Of a stretch of DNA of 64,000 nt, positions 1 through 8,441 are shown in pieces. A model generated the notes under the pieces. It was given only the letters and a program-made list of their open reading frames with translations. It did not search any database and was not told the DNA's origin. The translations under genes and the position numbers were made by a program. Positions within the stretch are counted from its first letter, which is position 1; each line of letters starts with the position of its first letter. Source of the DNA: Amycolatopsis sp. FDAARGOS 1241 (GTDB lineage: Bacteria; Actinomycetota; Actinomycetes; Mycobacteriales; Pseudonocardiaceae); the NCBI RefSeq assembly GCF_016889705.1, contig NZ_CP069526.1:6386001-6450000 (forward strand), read 5' to 3'.

Positions 1-517
1 GGGCCAGATCCACCGCGGCCTCGGTGTGCCCCGGCCGGCGCAGCACCCCACCCTCCTTCGCCCGCAACGGCACCACGTGCCCCGGCCGGCGGAAATCCTT
101 CGCCGACGCCGCCGGATCGGCCAGCAACCGCATCGTGTGCGCCCGATCCGCCGCCGAAATCCCCGTCGTGATGCCCTCGGCCGCATCCACCGTCACGCTG
201 TAGGCGGTCCCGCGCACATCCTGGTTCGTGTGATACATCGGCGGCAGATCCAACCGGTCGGCCTCCGCCTCGGTCAACGCCACACACACATACCCCGAGG
301 TGTAGCGGACCATGAACGCCAGCAACTCCGGCGTCGCCTTCTCCGCCGCGAAGATCAGATCACCCTCGTTCTCCCGATCCTCGTCATCCACCACGACCAC
401 CGCACGCCCGGCCGCGATGTCCGCGACCGCCGCCTCGATGGCGTCCGCGTCGAACACCGTCCCGGAACCGCAGGGTGTCCAGCCCGCCTGCGGCTCGGCC
501 GCCTTCGTCTCGCTCAC
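1..517 (-). CDS. ribBA: RibBA, 3,4-dihydroxy-2-butanone-4-phosphate synthase domain (partial, C-terminus outside window)
   Basis: Converts ribulose 5-phosphate to the four-carbon precursor of riboflavin; in actinobacteria it is usually fused to GTP cyclohydrolase II. About 172 codons are visible from a GTG start at 517. The DHBP-synthase signature [10 protein letters not shown] lies at residues 44-53, and later segments [15 protein letters not shown] and RRPGHTEAA are typical of the family. The gene runs off the left edge before any cyclohydrolase II domain, so the fusion is expected but not seen. It follows riboflavin synthase on the same strand with a 30-nt gap, so the two are probably co-transcribed. 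Confidence 0.93.
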   Translation of the reverse strand, partial: MSETKAAEPQAGWTPCGSGTVFDADAIEAAVADIAAGRAVVVVDDEDRENEGDLIFAAEKATPELLAFMVRYTSGYVCVALTEAEADRLDLPPMYHTNQDVRGTAYSVTVDAAEGITTGISAADRAHTMRLLADPAASAKDFRRPGHVVPLRAKEGGVLRRPGHTEAAVDLA

Positions 518-547
518 GGCTGCTCCTTCGTACCGTCCGACCGAACG

Positions 548-1153
548 TCACACATTGTGCGCGCTCGCGGCCAGGTGTGGGGTTGCCAGCTTCTCCACGT
601 ACTTCGCGACCACGTCCACCTCGAGGTTCACGAGGTCGCCGGCTTCGCGCCGCCCGAGCGTCGTAGCCTCGAGGGTCGTCGGGATGAGCGCCACCGAGAA
701 CTGCTCGTCCGTGACCGACGCCACGGTCAGCGAAACGCCGTCGACGGCGATCGACCCCTTTTCCACCACGTATTTCCCCAGCGCCGTGGGCAGGGCGAAC
801 GTGGTCACGCCCGTGTCGTCACGGGACAGGAAGACCCCGGTGCCGTCGACGTGGCCCTGCATGATGTGCCCGCCGAGCCGGCCTCCCGCGGGGGTGGCGC
901 GCTCGAGGTTCACGGCATCGCCGACCGCGACCTTGGTGAGGCTGGAGCGCGCGAGTGTCTCGTTCACCACATCGACGGTGAACTCACCATCCGAGACGGT
1001 CACGACCGTCAGGCAGACCCCGCTGACGGCGATCGAGTCGCCGTGGGCCGCGTCGGACGTGACCAGGGGACCACGCACGGTGAGCCGCGCCATGTTGGTG
1101 TCCTGCTCGACCGCGGTGATCTCGCCGATCTCTTCGACAATCCCGGTGAACAC
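548..1153 (-). CDS. ribE: Riboflavin synthase alpha chain
   Basis: Catalyses the dismutation of 6,7-dimethyl-8-ribityllumazine to riboflavin. The 201-residue product begins with the family hallmark FTGIVEEIG and has two lumazine-binding repeats of about 97 residues; the second starts near GGHIMQGHVDG. The GTG start at 1153 was chosen over the upstream in-frame GTG at 1213 because it gives the conserved N-terminus and has an AAGGAGG Shine-Dalgarno about nine bases upstream. It lies between rpe and ribBA on the same strand, as in many actinobacterial rib operons. Confidence 0.93.
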   Translation of the reverse strand: MFTGIVEEIGEITAVEQDTNMARLTVRGPLVTSDAAHGDSIAVSGVCLTVVTVSDGEFTVDVVNETLARSSLTKVAVGDAVNLERATPAGGRLGGHIMQGHVDGTGVFLSRDDTGVTTFALPTALGKYVVEKGSIAVDGVSLTVASVTDEQFSVALIPTTLEATTLGRREAGDLVNLEVDVVAKYVEKLATPHLAASAHNV

Positions 1154-1246
1154 TGCTGCTGCCTCCTTGCCCGCCGTCACCGTCCGAAACCCGGTGATCC
1201 CTCCATCCAACACCCGCCGGCACCCCGTTGTTTCCCCGGGCGCGGG

Positions 1247-1933
1247 TCAGCTCGGACGGTGCCGCGCGGCCTGTTCGCGCAGCGCCGCGACCGCCTTGCC
1301 GGGGTCGTCCGCGCCGTAGACGGCGGACCCGGCGACGAAGCAGTCGACGCCGGCTTCGGCGGCCTGCTCGATGGTGTCGGCGTTGATGCCGCCGTCGATC
1401 TCGACGACGAGCTTGAGGTGGCCGGTGTCGACGAGCCGGCGGGCGGTGCGCACCTTCTCGAGCACGTCGGCGATGAACGACTGGCCGCCGAAGCCGGGCT
1501 CGACCGACATCACGAGCAGCGTGTCGTAGTGCTTGAGGGTCTCGACGTGGGGTTCGAGCGGGGTGCCGGGCTTGATCGACAGCCCGGCCTTCGCCCCGGC
1601 CGCGCGCAGGTCCTTCGCGAGCTTGACCGGGTCTTTCGCGGCCTCGACGTGGACGGTGACGTTGTAGGCGCCGGCCTCTGCGTACCCGATGGCCCAGCGG
1701 TCGGGGTCGTCGATCATGAGGTGGCAGTCGAGCGGCACGTCGGTGGACCTGAGCAGCGCTTCGACCACGGGCAGGCCGAGCGTCAGGTTCGGCACGAAGT
1801 GCGCGTCCATCACGTCGACGTGCACCCAGTCGGCGCGGGTCTCCCCCGGCCGCGCGACCGCGGCGATCTCCTCGCCGAGGCGCGCGAAGTCCGCGGACAG
1901 GATGCTGGGTGCGATGAGAGGTCGGTCTGCCAC
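1247..1933 (-). CDS. rpe: Ribulose-phosphate 3-epimerase
   Basis: Interconverts ribulose 5-phosphate and xylulose 5-phosphate in the pentose phosphate pathway, supplying the substrate used by RibB. The 228-residue product has the usual family length. Visible motifs are [10 protein letters not shown] at the N-terminus, the metal-binding [26 protein letters not shown] and the phosphate-binding DGGIN. The start is GTG at 1933. A 93-nt gap separates it from riboflavin synthase downstream. Confidence 0.95.
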   Translation of the reverse strand: MADRPLIAPSILSADFARLGEEIAAVARPGETRADWVHVDVMDAHFVPNLTLGLPVVEALLRSTDVPLDCHLMIDDPDRWAIGYAEAGAYNVTVHVEAAKDPVKLAKDLRAAGAKAGLSIKPGTPLEPHVETLKHYDTLLVMSVEPGFGGQSFIADVLEKVRTARRLVDTGHLKLVVEIDGGINADTIEQAAEAGVDCFVAGSAVYGADDPGKAVAALREQAARHRPS

Positions 1934-2102
1934 GGCCCGAGTCTAGGTGGGGCGGGTTAACCGTCGTGAACCGGCTGCGGCGCCCCCAGCGTTCGCTTTT
2001 CGGACATTCATTGATCATCAGAATTCTTCGCTCGGAACAGGTGCAGGCGGACTAATGGTCCGAGCCAGAATTTCCGGATTAATCCCGCACGAGGAGAACT
2101 GC

Positions 2103-3490
2103 ATGAGAACGCTCTTCGCAGGCCGTCGCAAGTGGGTGACGGCGGGCGCGCTGGGCGCGGCCCGGTCGCACTGGCGGCGTCGGACCCGTCGGCCCCGTCG
2201 GACGCAGCCGGGGCCCGTGCCGCTTCGGCCGGCGACCGCACCCAGCAAGTCCGCAACGCGATCGAGGGCGGCACCGCGCGCAACGTGATCCTGTTCATCG
2301 GCGACGGCATGGGCCAGTCGGAGATCACGGCGGCCCGCAACTACGAGCGCGGCGCGGCCGGGCGGCTCGCGATGGACGAGCTGCCGCTGACGGGCGACTA
2401 CACCACCTACGCCGTGGAGCAGAACAACCCCGGCAAGCCGAACTACGTGACCGATTCGGCCGCGTCCGGCACCGGCTGGGCCACCGGCACCAAGACCTAC
2501 AACGGCGCGATCTCCGTCGACGCGTACGGCAACGCCGTGCCGACCATCCTGGAGCTGGCCAAGCGCGGCGGGCTGCGCACCGGTGACGTCACCACCTCCG
2601 AGATCCAGGACGCCACCCCGGCCGTGCTCGGCTCGCACGTGGTCAGCCGCGACTGCAAGGGCCCGGTCGAGACGACCGCCAAGTGCGCGCGCAACGCCAA
2701 GGAGAACGGCGGCGCCGGCTCGATCTCCGAGCAGCTGGTGCAGACCCGGCCCGACGTGCTGCTGGGCGGCGGCGCGACCTTCTTCGACCAGAAGGTGACG
2801 GCCGGCAAGTTCAAGGGCAAGACCGTGCTCGACCAGGCCAAGGGAGCCGGCTACGACGTCGTCACCACGGCCGCGGACCTGGCGAAGGCGAAGAAGGGCA
2901 CGCCGCTGCTGGGCCTGTTCGCGAAGAACAACATGCCGGTGAACTGGACCGGCCCGGCCGCGGTCCACGGCGGCACGCAGCCGGCTCGCTGCACCCCGAA
3001 CCCGGCGCTGCCGAAAACCCAGCCGAAGCTGGCCGACCAGACTCGCAAGGCGATCGAGCTGCTCGACGACCGGCGCAGCGACAAGGGCTTCTTCCTCCAG
3101 GTCGAAGGCGCCAGCATCGACAAGCAGGACCACGCGGCCGACCCGTGCGGCCAGATCGGCGAGACGGTCGATTTCGACGCCGCGATCGCCGCGGGGCTGG
3201 CGTACGCCCGCACCCACCGCGACACCCTCGTGCTGGTGACCGCCGACCACGGTCACAGCAGCCAGATCGTCGAGCCCACCGCCACCCCGGGCCTGACCGC
3301 GACGCTGATCACCAACGAGGGCGCGAACATGACGCTCGCGTAAGGCACGGCGGAGCCGGGCGGCTCGCAGTCGCACACCGGCACCCAGGTCCGCCTCGCG
3401 GGCTACGGGCCGCAGGCGGCCAACGTCGCCGGCCTGACGAACCAGACCGACCTGTTCTCGACGCTCAAGCGCGCTCTGCGCCTGCGCTGA
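2103..3490 (+). pseudogene. Alkaline phosphatase (PhoA family), frameshift in signal peptide and internal TAA
   Basis: Encodes a secreted alkaline phosphatase with NVILFIGDGMG (metal-binding Asp), DSAASGT around the nucleophilic serine, and ADHGHSS. Two lesions are visible. The expected ATG at 2103 with an upstream GAGGAG gives MRTLFAGRRKWVTAGALGAA, a twin-basic signal start, but the mature protein is in another frame, so a one-base loss lies near 2155-2162. At 3341-3343 a TAA stands where a tyrosine codon is expected; the same frame then continues for 48 codons with the conserved C-terminus ([15 protein letters not shown] to LKRAL) and ends at TGA 3488-3490. A shorter ORF from GTG 2132 would lack a signal peptide. 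Sequencing error cannot be excluded, but two independent lesions suggest decay. Confidence 0.8.
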
Positions 3491-3498
3491 TCGTTCGA

Positions 3499-3535
3499 GC
3501 GAACTGCCCCCGGCCGTCGGACCGGGGCAGTTCGC
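3499..3535. terminator. Bidirectional hairpin terminator
   Basis: A perfect 12-bp inverted repeat (3499-3510 with 3524-3535) lies between the convergent phosphatase and flavoprotein genes and overlaps the first base of the flavoprotein stop codon. There is no U-tract, as is common in actinobacteria. Confidence 0.6.
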
Positions 3536-4038
3536 TACGCGGCGGGCAGCAGGTCCAGCACCTCGGACCACGGCCGGCACGGATCGAGGCGGTGGAGGCG
3601 CACGCCCGCCGACGCGAGGGTGTCGAGGTGCCGTTGCCAGGCCGGGTGGTGCACCCGGGTGTCCTGGATCTGGTAGGCCGCCACGATCGTGATGCCGGGG
3701 GCGCCCAGGACGTCGCCGAGCAGCGTCAGGGCCTGGTTGTCGGCGATGCCCAGCGCGAGCTTGGCCAGCGAGTTGGCCGACGCGGGCGCGAAAAGGAACA
3801 CCGACGGGTCCGGGAGCGGGCGGGGCTCGCCGGGCAACCGCGAAACGCTGCGGACCGGCAGGTCCGTGGTGGCGCCGAGCTCGGCCAGCCCGCCCGTCGA
3901 GTCGAGCCAGCGGTGGGCGACGGGCGTCAGCGTGATCGCGAGGCGCCAGCCGCGCGCCGACGCCGGCCGGGCGAGCTCGGCGGTGAACCGGGTGTCCAGC
4001 CCACCGCACGAGCTCGCGACCAGCCCGAGGTCCCTCAC
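3535..4038 (-). CDS. Flavoprotein (phosphopantothenoylcysteine-decarboxylase-like fold)
   Basis: A 167-residue protein of the flavoprotein family whose FMN-binding Rossmann fold resembles CoaC. Visible features are an N-terminal VASSCGGLDT, PVAHRW, FLFAPASANSLAKLALGIADNQ (flavoprotein PASANS-type loop) and a PWSEVLDLLP C-terminus. The GTG start at 4038 overlaps the rsmB stop by four bases (GTGA), so translation is probably coupled to rsmB. The substrate is not evident. CoaBC itself is encoded at 12057-13295, so this is a paralogue and not the pantothenate enzyme. Confidence 0.75.
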   Translation of the reverse strand: MRDLGLVASSCGGLDTRFTAELARPASARGWRLAITLTPVAHRWLDSTGGLAELGATTDLPVRSVSRLPGEPRPLPDPSVFLFAPASANSLAKLALGIADNQALTLLGDVLGAPGITIVAAYQIQDTRVHHPAWQRHLDTLASAGVRLHRLDPCRPWSEVLDLLPAA

Positions 4039-5459
4039 GGCTTGCGCAGGGTGGCGCAGAACATCGCGTCGGTGCCGTGGCGGTGCGGCCAGAGCTGCAC
4101 GTATGGCCCGTCGCCGAGCTGCGGCACGCCCGGGAAGAACTCCCGCGTGTCGAGGATCTCGCTCTTGGTCCGGCGGGCGATCTCGCCGACCACGCCCTCG
4201 GTTTCGGCCAGGTGCGGCGAGCACACGACATACGTGACCACCCCGCCCGGCCGGACCAGGTCGAGCGCGGCCGTGAGCAGCTCACCCTGCAGCTTCGTGA
4301 GGTCGGCGACGTCGCCGGGCTTGCGGCGCCAGCGCGCCTCCGGGCGGCGCCGCAGCGCACCGAGGCCGCTGCACGGCGCGTCGACCAGGATGCGGTCGAA
4401 GCCGGGTTCGAGACCGGACTCACGACCGTCCGCGACGCGCACGGTCACCGGCAGCCCCGCCGTCGCCTGCTCCACGAGCCGGGCGCGGTGCGGGGCCTTC
4501 TCGACGGCGTCCACGGTCGCCCCGCTGATCGCCGCGAGCGCGCCGAGCAACGCGGCCTTGCCGCCGGGGCCGGCGCACAGGTCGAGCCAGCGCTCGTCGG
4601 AGCCTTCCAGCGGCACCTTCGTGGCGGCGATCGCGCACAGCTGGCTGCCCTCGTCCTGCACCGCGGCCAGCCGTTCGCGCACGGGCTCGGCGTCGGCCGG
4701 GTCACCGGCACCGGCAGGCAGCCGCACGCCGTAGGGCGAGTACGGCGCGGGGTCGCCGCCCGTGATCGCGGCCAGCTCGTCGGCGGAGATCTCGCCGGGG
4801 CGCGCGACCAGGTGCACCTCGGGGCGCGCGTCGTCGGCTTCGAGCGCGGCCTTCAGCTCCGCGCCCTTGTCCCCCAGCGCTTCCGCGAACGAGCGCGCGA
4901 TCCAGCGCGGGTGCGCGGTGCGCAGCGCGTACGCGCCGATCGGGTCCGTCGCCTCGTCGGGTGCGAGCTCGTCGAGCCACTGCGCTTCGTCCTTCGCGGA
5001 CACCGCGCGCAGGATCGCGTTGGCGAACCCCGTGGCCCACGAACCGGCTTCGGCGCGCACGAGGTCCACAGTGGACCCCACGGCGGCGTGCTCCGGGATG
5101 CGCGTGCGCAGCAGCTGGTACACGCCGAGGCGCAGCGCGTCGAGCACGACCGGGTCCGTCTTCTCGACCGGGCGTTCGGCGCACGCGCCGATCACGGCGT
5201 CGAGCAGCCCCTGGGCGCGCGAGGCGCCGTACGTCAGCTCGGTGGCCAGCGCCGCGTCGCGGCCGCCGAGGCGGCGTTCGCGAAGCAGCTGCGGCAGCAC
5301 GAGGTTCGCGTACGCGTCCTTCTCCCGCACCGCGCGCAGCACGTCGAACGCGACCTGCCGGGCCGCGTCGACCTCCGGCGGACGGCGCGGTCCTTGCTTG
5401 CGCGGGGCCGGCCGGCCCCGCTGCGGCCGCGACGGCCGCCGTTCCCCACGCTCGTTCAC
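4035..5459 (-). CDS. rsmB: 16S rRNA (cytosine-967 C5)-methyltransferase RsmB
   Basis: Methylates C967 of 16S rRNA using SAM. The 474-residue protein has a basic N-terminal tail (about 45 residues), a NusB-like RNA-binding domain (about 45-190) and a Rossmann methyltransferase domain. SAM-binding motif I is [13 protein letters not shown]. The two catalytic cysteines sit in DAPCSGLG and [11 protein letters not shown]. The GTG start at 5459 overlaps the fmt stop (GTGA). The frame stays open upstream to 7523, but the conserved domain and the overlap fix this start. Confidence 0.93.
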   Translation of the reverse strand: MNERGERRPSRPQRGRPAPRKQGPRRPPEVDAARQVAFDVLRAVREKDAYANLVLPQLLRERRLGGRDAALATELTYGASRAQGLLDAVIGACAERPVEKTDPVVLDALRLGVYQLLRTRIPEHAAVGSTVDLVRAEAGSWATGFANAILRAVSAKDEAQWLDELAPDEATDPIGAYALRTAHPRWIARSFAEALGDKGAELKAALEADDARPEVHLVARPGEISADELAAITGGDPAPYSPYGVRLPAGAGDPADAEPVRERLAAVQDEGSQLCAIAATKVPLEGSDERWLDLCAGPGGKAALLGALAAISGATVDAVEKAPHRARLVEQATAGLPVTVRVADGRESGLEPGFDRILVDAPCSGLGALRRRPEARWRRKPGDVADLTKLQGELLTAALDLVRPGGVVTYVVCSPHLAETEGVVGEIARRTKSEILDTREFFPGVPQLGDGPYVQLWPHRHGTDAMFCATLRKP

Positions 5460-6382
5460 CGCAGGCGCTCTCCCTCTTCGATCCGTGTGCCGCGCGCCCA
5501 GTCGGTGGCCGCCATCCGCTTCTTGCCCGGTGCCTGGACCTCGCCCAGCCGCACCGGTTTCGTCGCCGTGCCCACGAGCACGCGCTTGCGCTCCACCACG
5601 AGCTCGCCGGGCGCCGGGCCGGGCTCGTCGACGACGGTCACCGGGCCGAGCTTCAAGCGCTCGCCGCGGAACTCCGCCCACGCGCCCGGGTCGGGCGTCA
5701 CCGCGCGGATCAGCCGGTCGACGGCCGGGGCCGGGTCGGCGAACGACACGCGAGCGTCGTCCACCGTCACCTTCGGCGCGTACGTCACCCCGTCGGCGGC
5801 CTGCTCGACCGCCTGCAGCGTGCCGGCTTCGATGCCGTCCATCGTGGACAGCAGCAGCTGCGCGCCCGATTCGGCCAGCCGGCCGAGCAGCGCGCCCGAA
5901 GTGTCGGCCGGCCCGACCTTCTCCGTGACGACGCCGAACACCGGCCCCGCGTCGAGCTCCTTGACGATGCGGAACGTGCTGGCGCCGGTGATCTCGTCGC
6001 CGGCGCGCACCGCCGCCTGCACCGGCGCGGCACCGCGCCACGCGGGCAGCAGCGAGAAGTGCAGGTTCACCCAGCCGTGGGCCGGGATGTCGAGCGCGCG
6101 CTGCGGCAGCAGCGCCCCGTACGCGACGACGGGGCACGCGTCGGGCCCCAGCTCGGTGAGCCGCGCCAGGAACTCGGGATCGCCCGCGCGGGCCGGCGTG
6201 AGCACCTCGATGCCGTGCTCGTCGGCGAGCGCCCCGACGGGCGAGCGCACGACATGGCGGCCGCGCCCGGCCTGGGCGTCGGGCCGCGTGACCACCGCGA
6301 CGACCTCGTGGCGCCCGGACTCCAGCAGGGCGCGCAGCGACGGCACGGCGGGTTCCGGGGTGCCGGCGAAGACGAGCCGCAT
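5456..6382 (-). CDS. fmt: Methionyl-tRNA formyltransferase
   Basis: Transfers a formyl group from 10-formyl-THF to initiator Met-tRNA. The 308-residue product starts [16 protein letters not shown] and carries the catalytic segments [17 protein letters not shown] (Asn, His) and [11 protein letters not shown]. The ATG at 6382 is preferred over the adjacent in-frame GTG 6385 because GGAGG is then seven bases upstream. It heads the fmt-rsmB-flavoprotein unit. Confidence 0.95.
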   Translation of the reverse strand: MRLVFAGTPEPAVPSLRALLESGRHEVVAVVTRPDAQAGRGRHVVRSPVGALADEHGIEVLTPARAGDPEFLARLTELGPDACPVVAYGALLPQRALDIPAHGWVNLHFSLLPAWRGAAPVQAAVRAGDEITGASTFRIVKELDAGPVFGVVTEKVGPADTSGALLGRLAESGAQLLLSTMDGIEAGTLQAVEQAADGVTYAPKVTVDDARVSFADPAPAVDRLIRAVTPDPGAWAEFRGERLKLGPVTVVDEPGPAPGELVVERKRVLVGTATKPVRLGEVQAPGKKRMAATDWARGTRIEEGERLR

Positions 6383-6485
6383 CACCGCACCTCCGGCTCG
6401 GGAAAGGGGGGTTCAACCTGGTCGGACATCGGGTCGAGTCTAGAAGACCCGCGCGTCGCCCCGGCGGTGGTGCCAGGATCGACCC

Positions 6486-6941
6486 ATGACCACGCTCAAG
6501 CAGACCCTCCACGACGACCTCACCACCGCGATCAAGGCGCGCGACCAGCTCCGCTCCGCGACCCTGCGCCTGACGCTGTCGGCCATCGGCTACGAGGAAA
6601 CCGCGGGCGACACCCACCGCGAGCTGGCCGACGACGAGGTCCGGAAGATCATCACCCGTGAGGTCAAGAAGCGCCGGGACGCCGCCGACGCCTTCGCCAA
6701 GGCCGGCCGCGCCGAGTCCGCCGATCGCGAACGCGCCGAGGCCGAGGTGCTCACGGCGTACCTGCCGGCGCAGCTGTCCGACGAGGAGCTGACTTCCCTG
6801 GTGACGGAAGCGGTGGCGGCGACCGGCGCGTCGGGCATGGCCGGCATGGGCGCGGTGATGAAGGCGGTGCAGCCGAAGATCGCGGGCCGCGCCGAGGGCT
6901 CCCGCGTCGCCGCCGAGGTGAAGCGGCAGCTGGCCGGCTGA
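6486..6941 (+). CDS. GatB/YqeY domain-containing protein
   Basis: A 151-residue protein of the YqeY family, related to the tail domain of the GatB amidotransferase subunit. The N-terminal helix starts MTTLKQTLHDDLTTAIKARD, a central LADDEVRKIITREVKKRRDA is family-typical, and the C-terminus has GMAGMGAVMKAV followed by the GRAEGSRVAAEVKRQL motif. Function is unproven; a role in tRNA-dependent amidation is often suggested. It is divergent from fmt with a 103-nt gap. Confidence 0.88.
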   Translation: MTTLKQTLHDDLTTAIKARDQLRSATLRLTLSAIGYEETAGDTHRELADDEVRKIITREVKKRRDAADAFAKAGRAESADRERAEAEVLTAYLPAQLSDEELTSLVTEAVAATGASGMAGMGAVMKAVQPKIAGRAEGSRVAAEVKRQLAG

Positions 6942-6964
6942 GCCGGCCGGTCCCGGCGCGGCGT

Positions 6965-6997
6965 CCCGTGCTGCCCGTAGGAGTCGCGCAGCACGGG
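6965..6997 (+). terminator. Hairpin downstream of yqeY
   Basis: Perfect 10-bp stem, 13-nt loop, 23 bp after the yqeY stop codon. No U-tract. Confidence 0.5.
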
Positions 6998-7026
6998 CGG
7001 GTGGCGGGCTTCTGCCGCCGGAACGA

Positions 7027-7061
7027 GAAAACCCGGTGCCCGCCGTCCACGGGACCGGGTT
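7027..7061 (-). terminator. Rho-independent terminator, minus strand
   Basis: The stem (7030-7037 with 7054-7061, extended by 7039-7042 with 7050-7053) is followed on the minus strand by a run of four T residues. It marks the end of a minus-strand transcript coming from the small membrane ORFs at about 7290-7549. Confidence 0.55.
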
Positions 7062-7285
7062 CCCGGCCGGCTTACCGAGGCGCGACCACGGCCAGCGTCG
7101 CCAGTCAACGAGACCGCCCACCGCCACGACGACACCGCCCAGCGAGGCCGCCGCGGCGGCGAGTTCGACGACGAATCCGACGAGCCGCCGCGCGATCCGG
7201 ACCACCGCGGCGAACACGACGAGGACGAGCACCAGCACTACCGCCGAAGTTCCCGTGCCGTAGCCGTCGGCAGCCGCCAGCTCGT

Positions 7286-7549
7286 TCACCGTCCGCCTCG
7301 CCCCGCGAATTCCCGTTCCGCGGGCGGGTTTCGCGCGCGACCGCGCGGCCACGCCTCGACTTCTCGACGGATTTCGAGTGCGCGCCGGCGCTCCGAACCC
7401 AGCCGCCACGCCCAGCGCCAGCCCGCGCCGGGCGACACCGCCGAGCCGAGCACGAGTACCAGAACCGCTTGCCCGGCAAGGCCGTTCAGCGGCACGAGCC
7501 GCAAGACCACGAGCAGCGCCCACAGCTGGGTCACGGTGAACCGGATCAC
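7286..7549 (-). CDS. Hypothetical small membrane protein
   Basis: An 87-residue ORF from GTG 7549 with a hydrophobic N-terminal half (FTVTQLWALLVVLRLVPL, then AGQAVLVLVLGSAV) and an arginine-rich C-terminal half, so one or two membrane helices with a basic tail. No family was recognised. A better ribosome-binding site (GAGGGA) precedes ATG 7614, whose frame stops after 22 codons; a frameshift between the two frames is possible. It is in a decayed neighbourhood, so it may be a remnant. Confidence 0.35.
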   Translation of the reverse strand: MIRFTVTQLWALLVVLRLVPLNGLAGQAVLVLVLGSAVSPGAGWRWAWRLGSERRRALEIRREVEAWPRGRARNPPAEREFAGRGGR

Positions 7550-7697
7550 CAGCGCCGCCGCGTAGACCCGCGACGCCGGCGAATCGGTTGCGGGGCGGGA
7601 AGAAACGGGTTCATGACTGCTTCCCTCGTGAGCGTGTGCCTCCAGGATTCCCCTGGGGCCCAGGGAAATCTATGTCAGCAGACACGTTCGGGGAAGA

Positions 7698-7836
7698 TCA
7701 GCGGGCGAGCCGGCCCAGCTCCGTGAACCGGTGGATCACGACCTGACCCCGCGCGGTGCTCAGCACCCCACGGCTACGCAGTTCCCGGGTCACCCGGGCC
7801 TACGATTCCCGCGAAACCGCCGCGGTGGCCGCGCCG
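7698..7836 (-). pseudogene. Relic of a Crp/FNR-family regulator, C-terminal helix-turn-helix only
   Basis: The minus-strand frame ending at TGA 7698-7700 reads AAVSRES, an in-frame TAG, then ARVTRELRSRGVLSTARG and QVVIHRFTELGRLAR. This matches the recognition helix and wing of Crp/FNR regulators (VSRESVARxLRELRSRGV...GQVVIH). Only about 45 codons remain; the cyclic-nucleotide-binding domain is absent and the TAG replaces the residue after SRES. Upstream sequence switches to an unrelated gene on the other strand near 7840, which indicates a deletion or insertion breakpoint. Confidence 0.6.
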
Positions 7837-7843
7837 CGCGATC

Positions 7844-8431
7844 GTGCCCCCGCCGAAGTCGAGCCGCGGCCACATCCGTGCGTGCAACCCCACCAGCACG
7901 GTCTCCTTCCGCACCGCGAACCGCCGCGTCCCGCTCCGGCCGAACGAGTACACGGCGCGCCTCGTGCTGCTCGGCGGCGTCGTCTGGAACCCGCAGACCC
8001 GCGAGCTGCTCGTCCTGATCCCCGCACCGATCCGCCAGGAGAACCGGGGGGCCGACCACGACGAGCCGGGCCGGTTCGAAGTGACCCGCCCGGACGGCAC
8101 GACCGAGCAGTTCACACCGCAGATCTCCCCCGACGGCACTTTGTTGAGGGACGTCGCGCTCTTCTACCGCGGGGTGAACCCGCTGAACCGCAAACGCACC
8201 GTGACCGTGTGCAACGGGATGCACGGGCGGGGCACGCTCGGGGCCGTGCGCGCCTTGACCGACCCCCGCTTTCGCGACCGCAACCAGGCGTACGTGGACG
8301 CGCGCTTCGCGGGTGTGGAGTGCTTCGGCGTCCTCTGCCGGGTGCCGATCTTCAACAACCAGGGGCTGACCCCGGACTGGACCCTGGCGGAGCACCGGCT
8401 GCACGAATGGCCGGAACCGAGCCAGGCCTGA
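7844..8431 (+). CDS. Conserved actinobacterial protein resembling the C-terminal part of XRE-type regulators, possibly 5'-truncated
   Basis: A 195-residue ORF. The core from NEYTARLVLLGGVVWNPQTR to RLHEWPEP, including VCNGMHGRGTLGAVRALTD and FRDRNQAYVDARF, resembles a domain I recall at the C-terminus of actinobacterial helix-turn-helix proteins. No DNA-binding domain is present. The first 25 codons from GTG 7844 are arginine/proline rich and abut the Crp relic on the opposite strand, so the 5' part may have been lost. It ends 10 bp before the convergent priA stop. The family memory is not backed by a search. Confidence 0.5.
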   Translation: MPPPKSSRGHIRACNPTSTVSFRTANRRVPLRPNEYTARLVLLGGVVWNPQTRELLVLIPAPIRQENRGADHDEPGRFEVTRPDGTTEQFTPQISPDGTLLRDVALFYRGVNPLNRKRTVTVCNGMHGRGTLGAVRALTDPRFRDRNQAYVDARFAGVECFGVLCRVPIFNNQGLTPDWTLAEHRLHEWPEPSQA

Positions 8432-8441
8432 CCGCGGCCGG

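Larger units (their letters stand above)
6942..7285. other. Stretch without a confident gene; two hairpins
   Basis: After the yqeY stop there is a perfect 10-bp stem (6965-6974 with 6988-6997) suited to ending yqeY. At 7030-7061 a second hairpin (an 8-bp and a 4-bp stem with a bulge) is followed on the minus strand by TTTT, a rho-independent terminator for minus-strand transcription from about 7290. A hydrophobic minus-strand frame starting at GTG 7289 (overlapping the stop of the ORF above it by GTGA) reads VNELAAADGYG, then two runs rich in V/L/A, but it has no stop before the terminator. It is either frameshifted or non-coding. Confidence 0.5.

Noticed and set aside
1154..1246. FMN riboswitch before riboflavin synthase
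   Set aside because: Fragments such as CCGGCGGG and CGGACGGTGA recall conserved FMN aptamer parts, but the gap is only 93 nt, too short for the aptamer, and the order of conserved blocks does not fit.
3535..4038. Second CoaC (pantothenate pathway) gene
   Set aside because: The fold is similar, but a complete coaBC is at 12057-13295 and the PxMNxxMW-type motif is absent here.
4035..7523. One 1162-codon minus-strand gene covering rsmB and upstream DNA
   Set aside because: The frame passes antisense to fmt-frame sequence and yqeY. The GTGA overlap and the conserved domain place the rsmB start at 5459.
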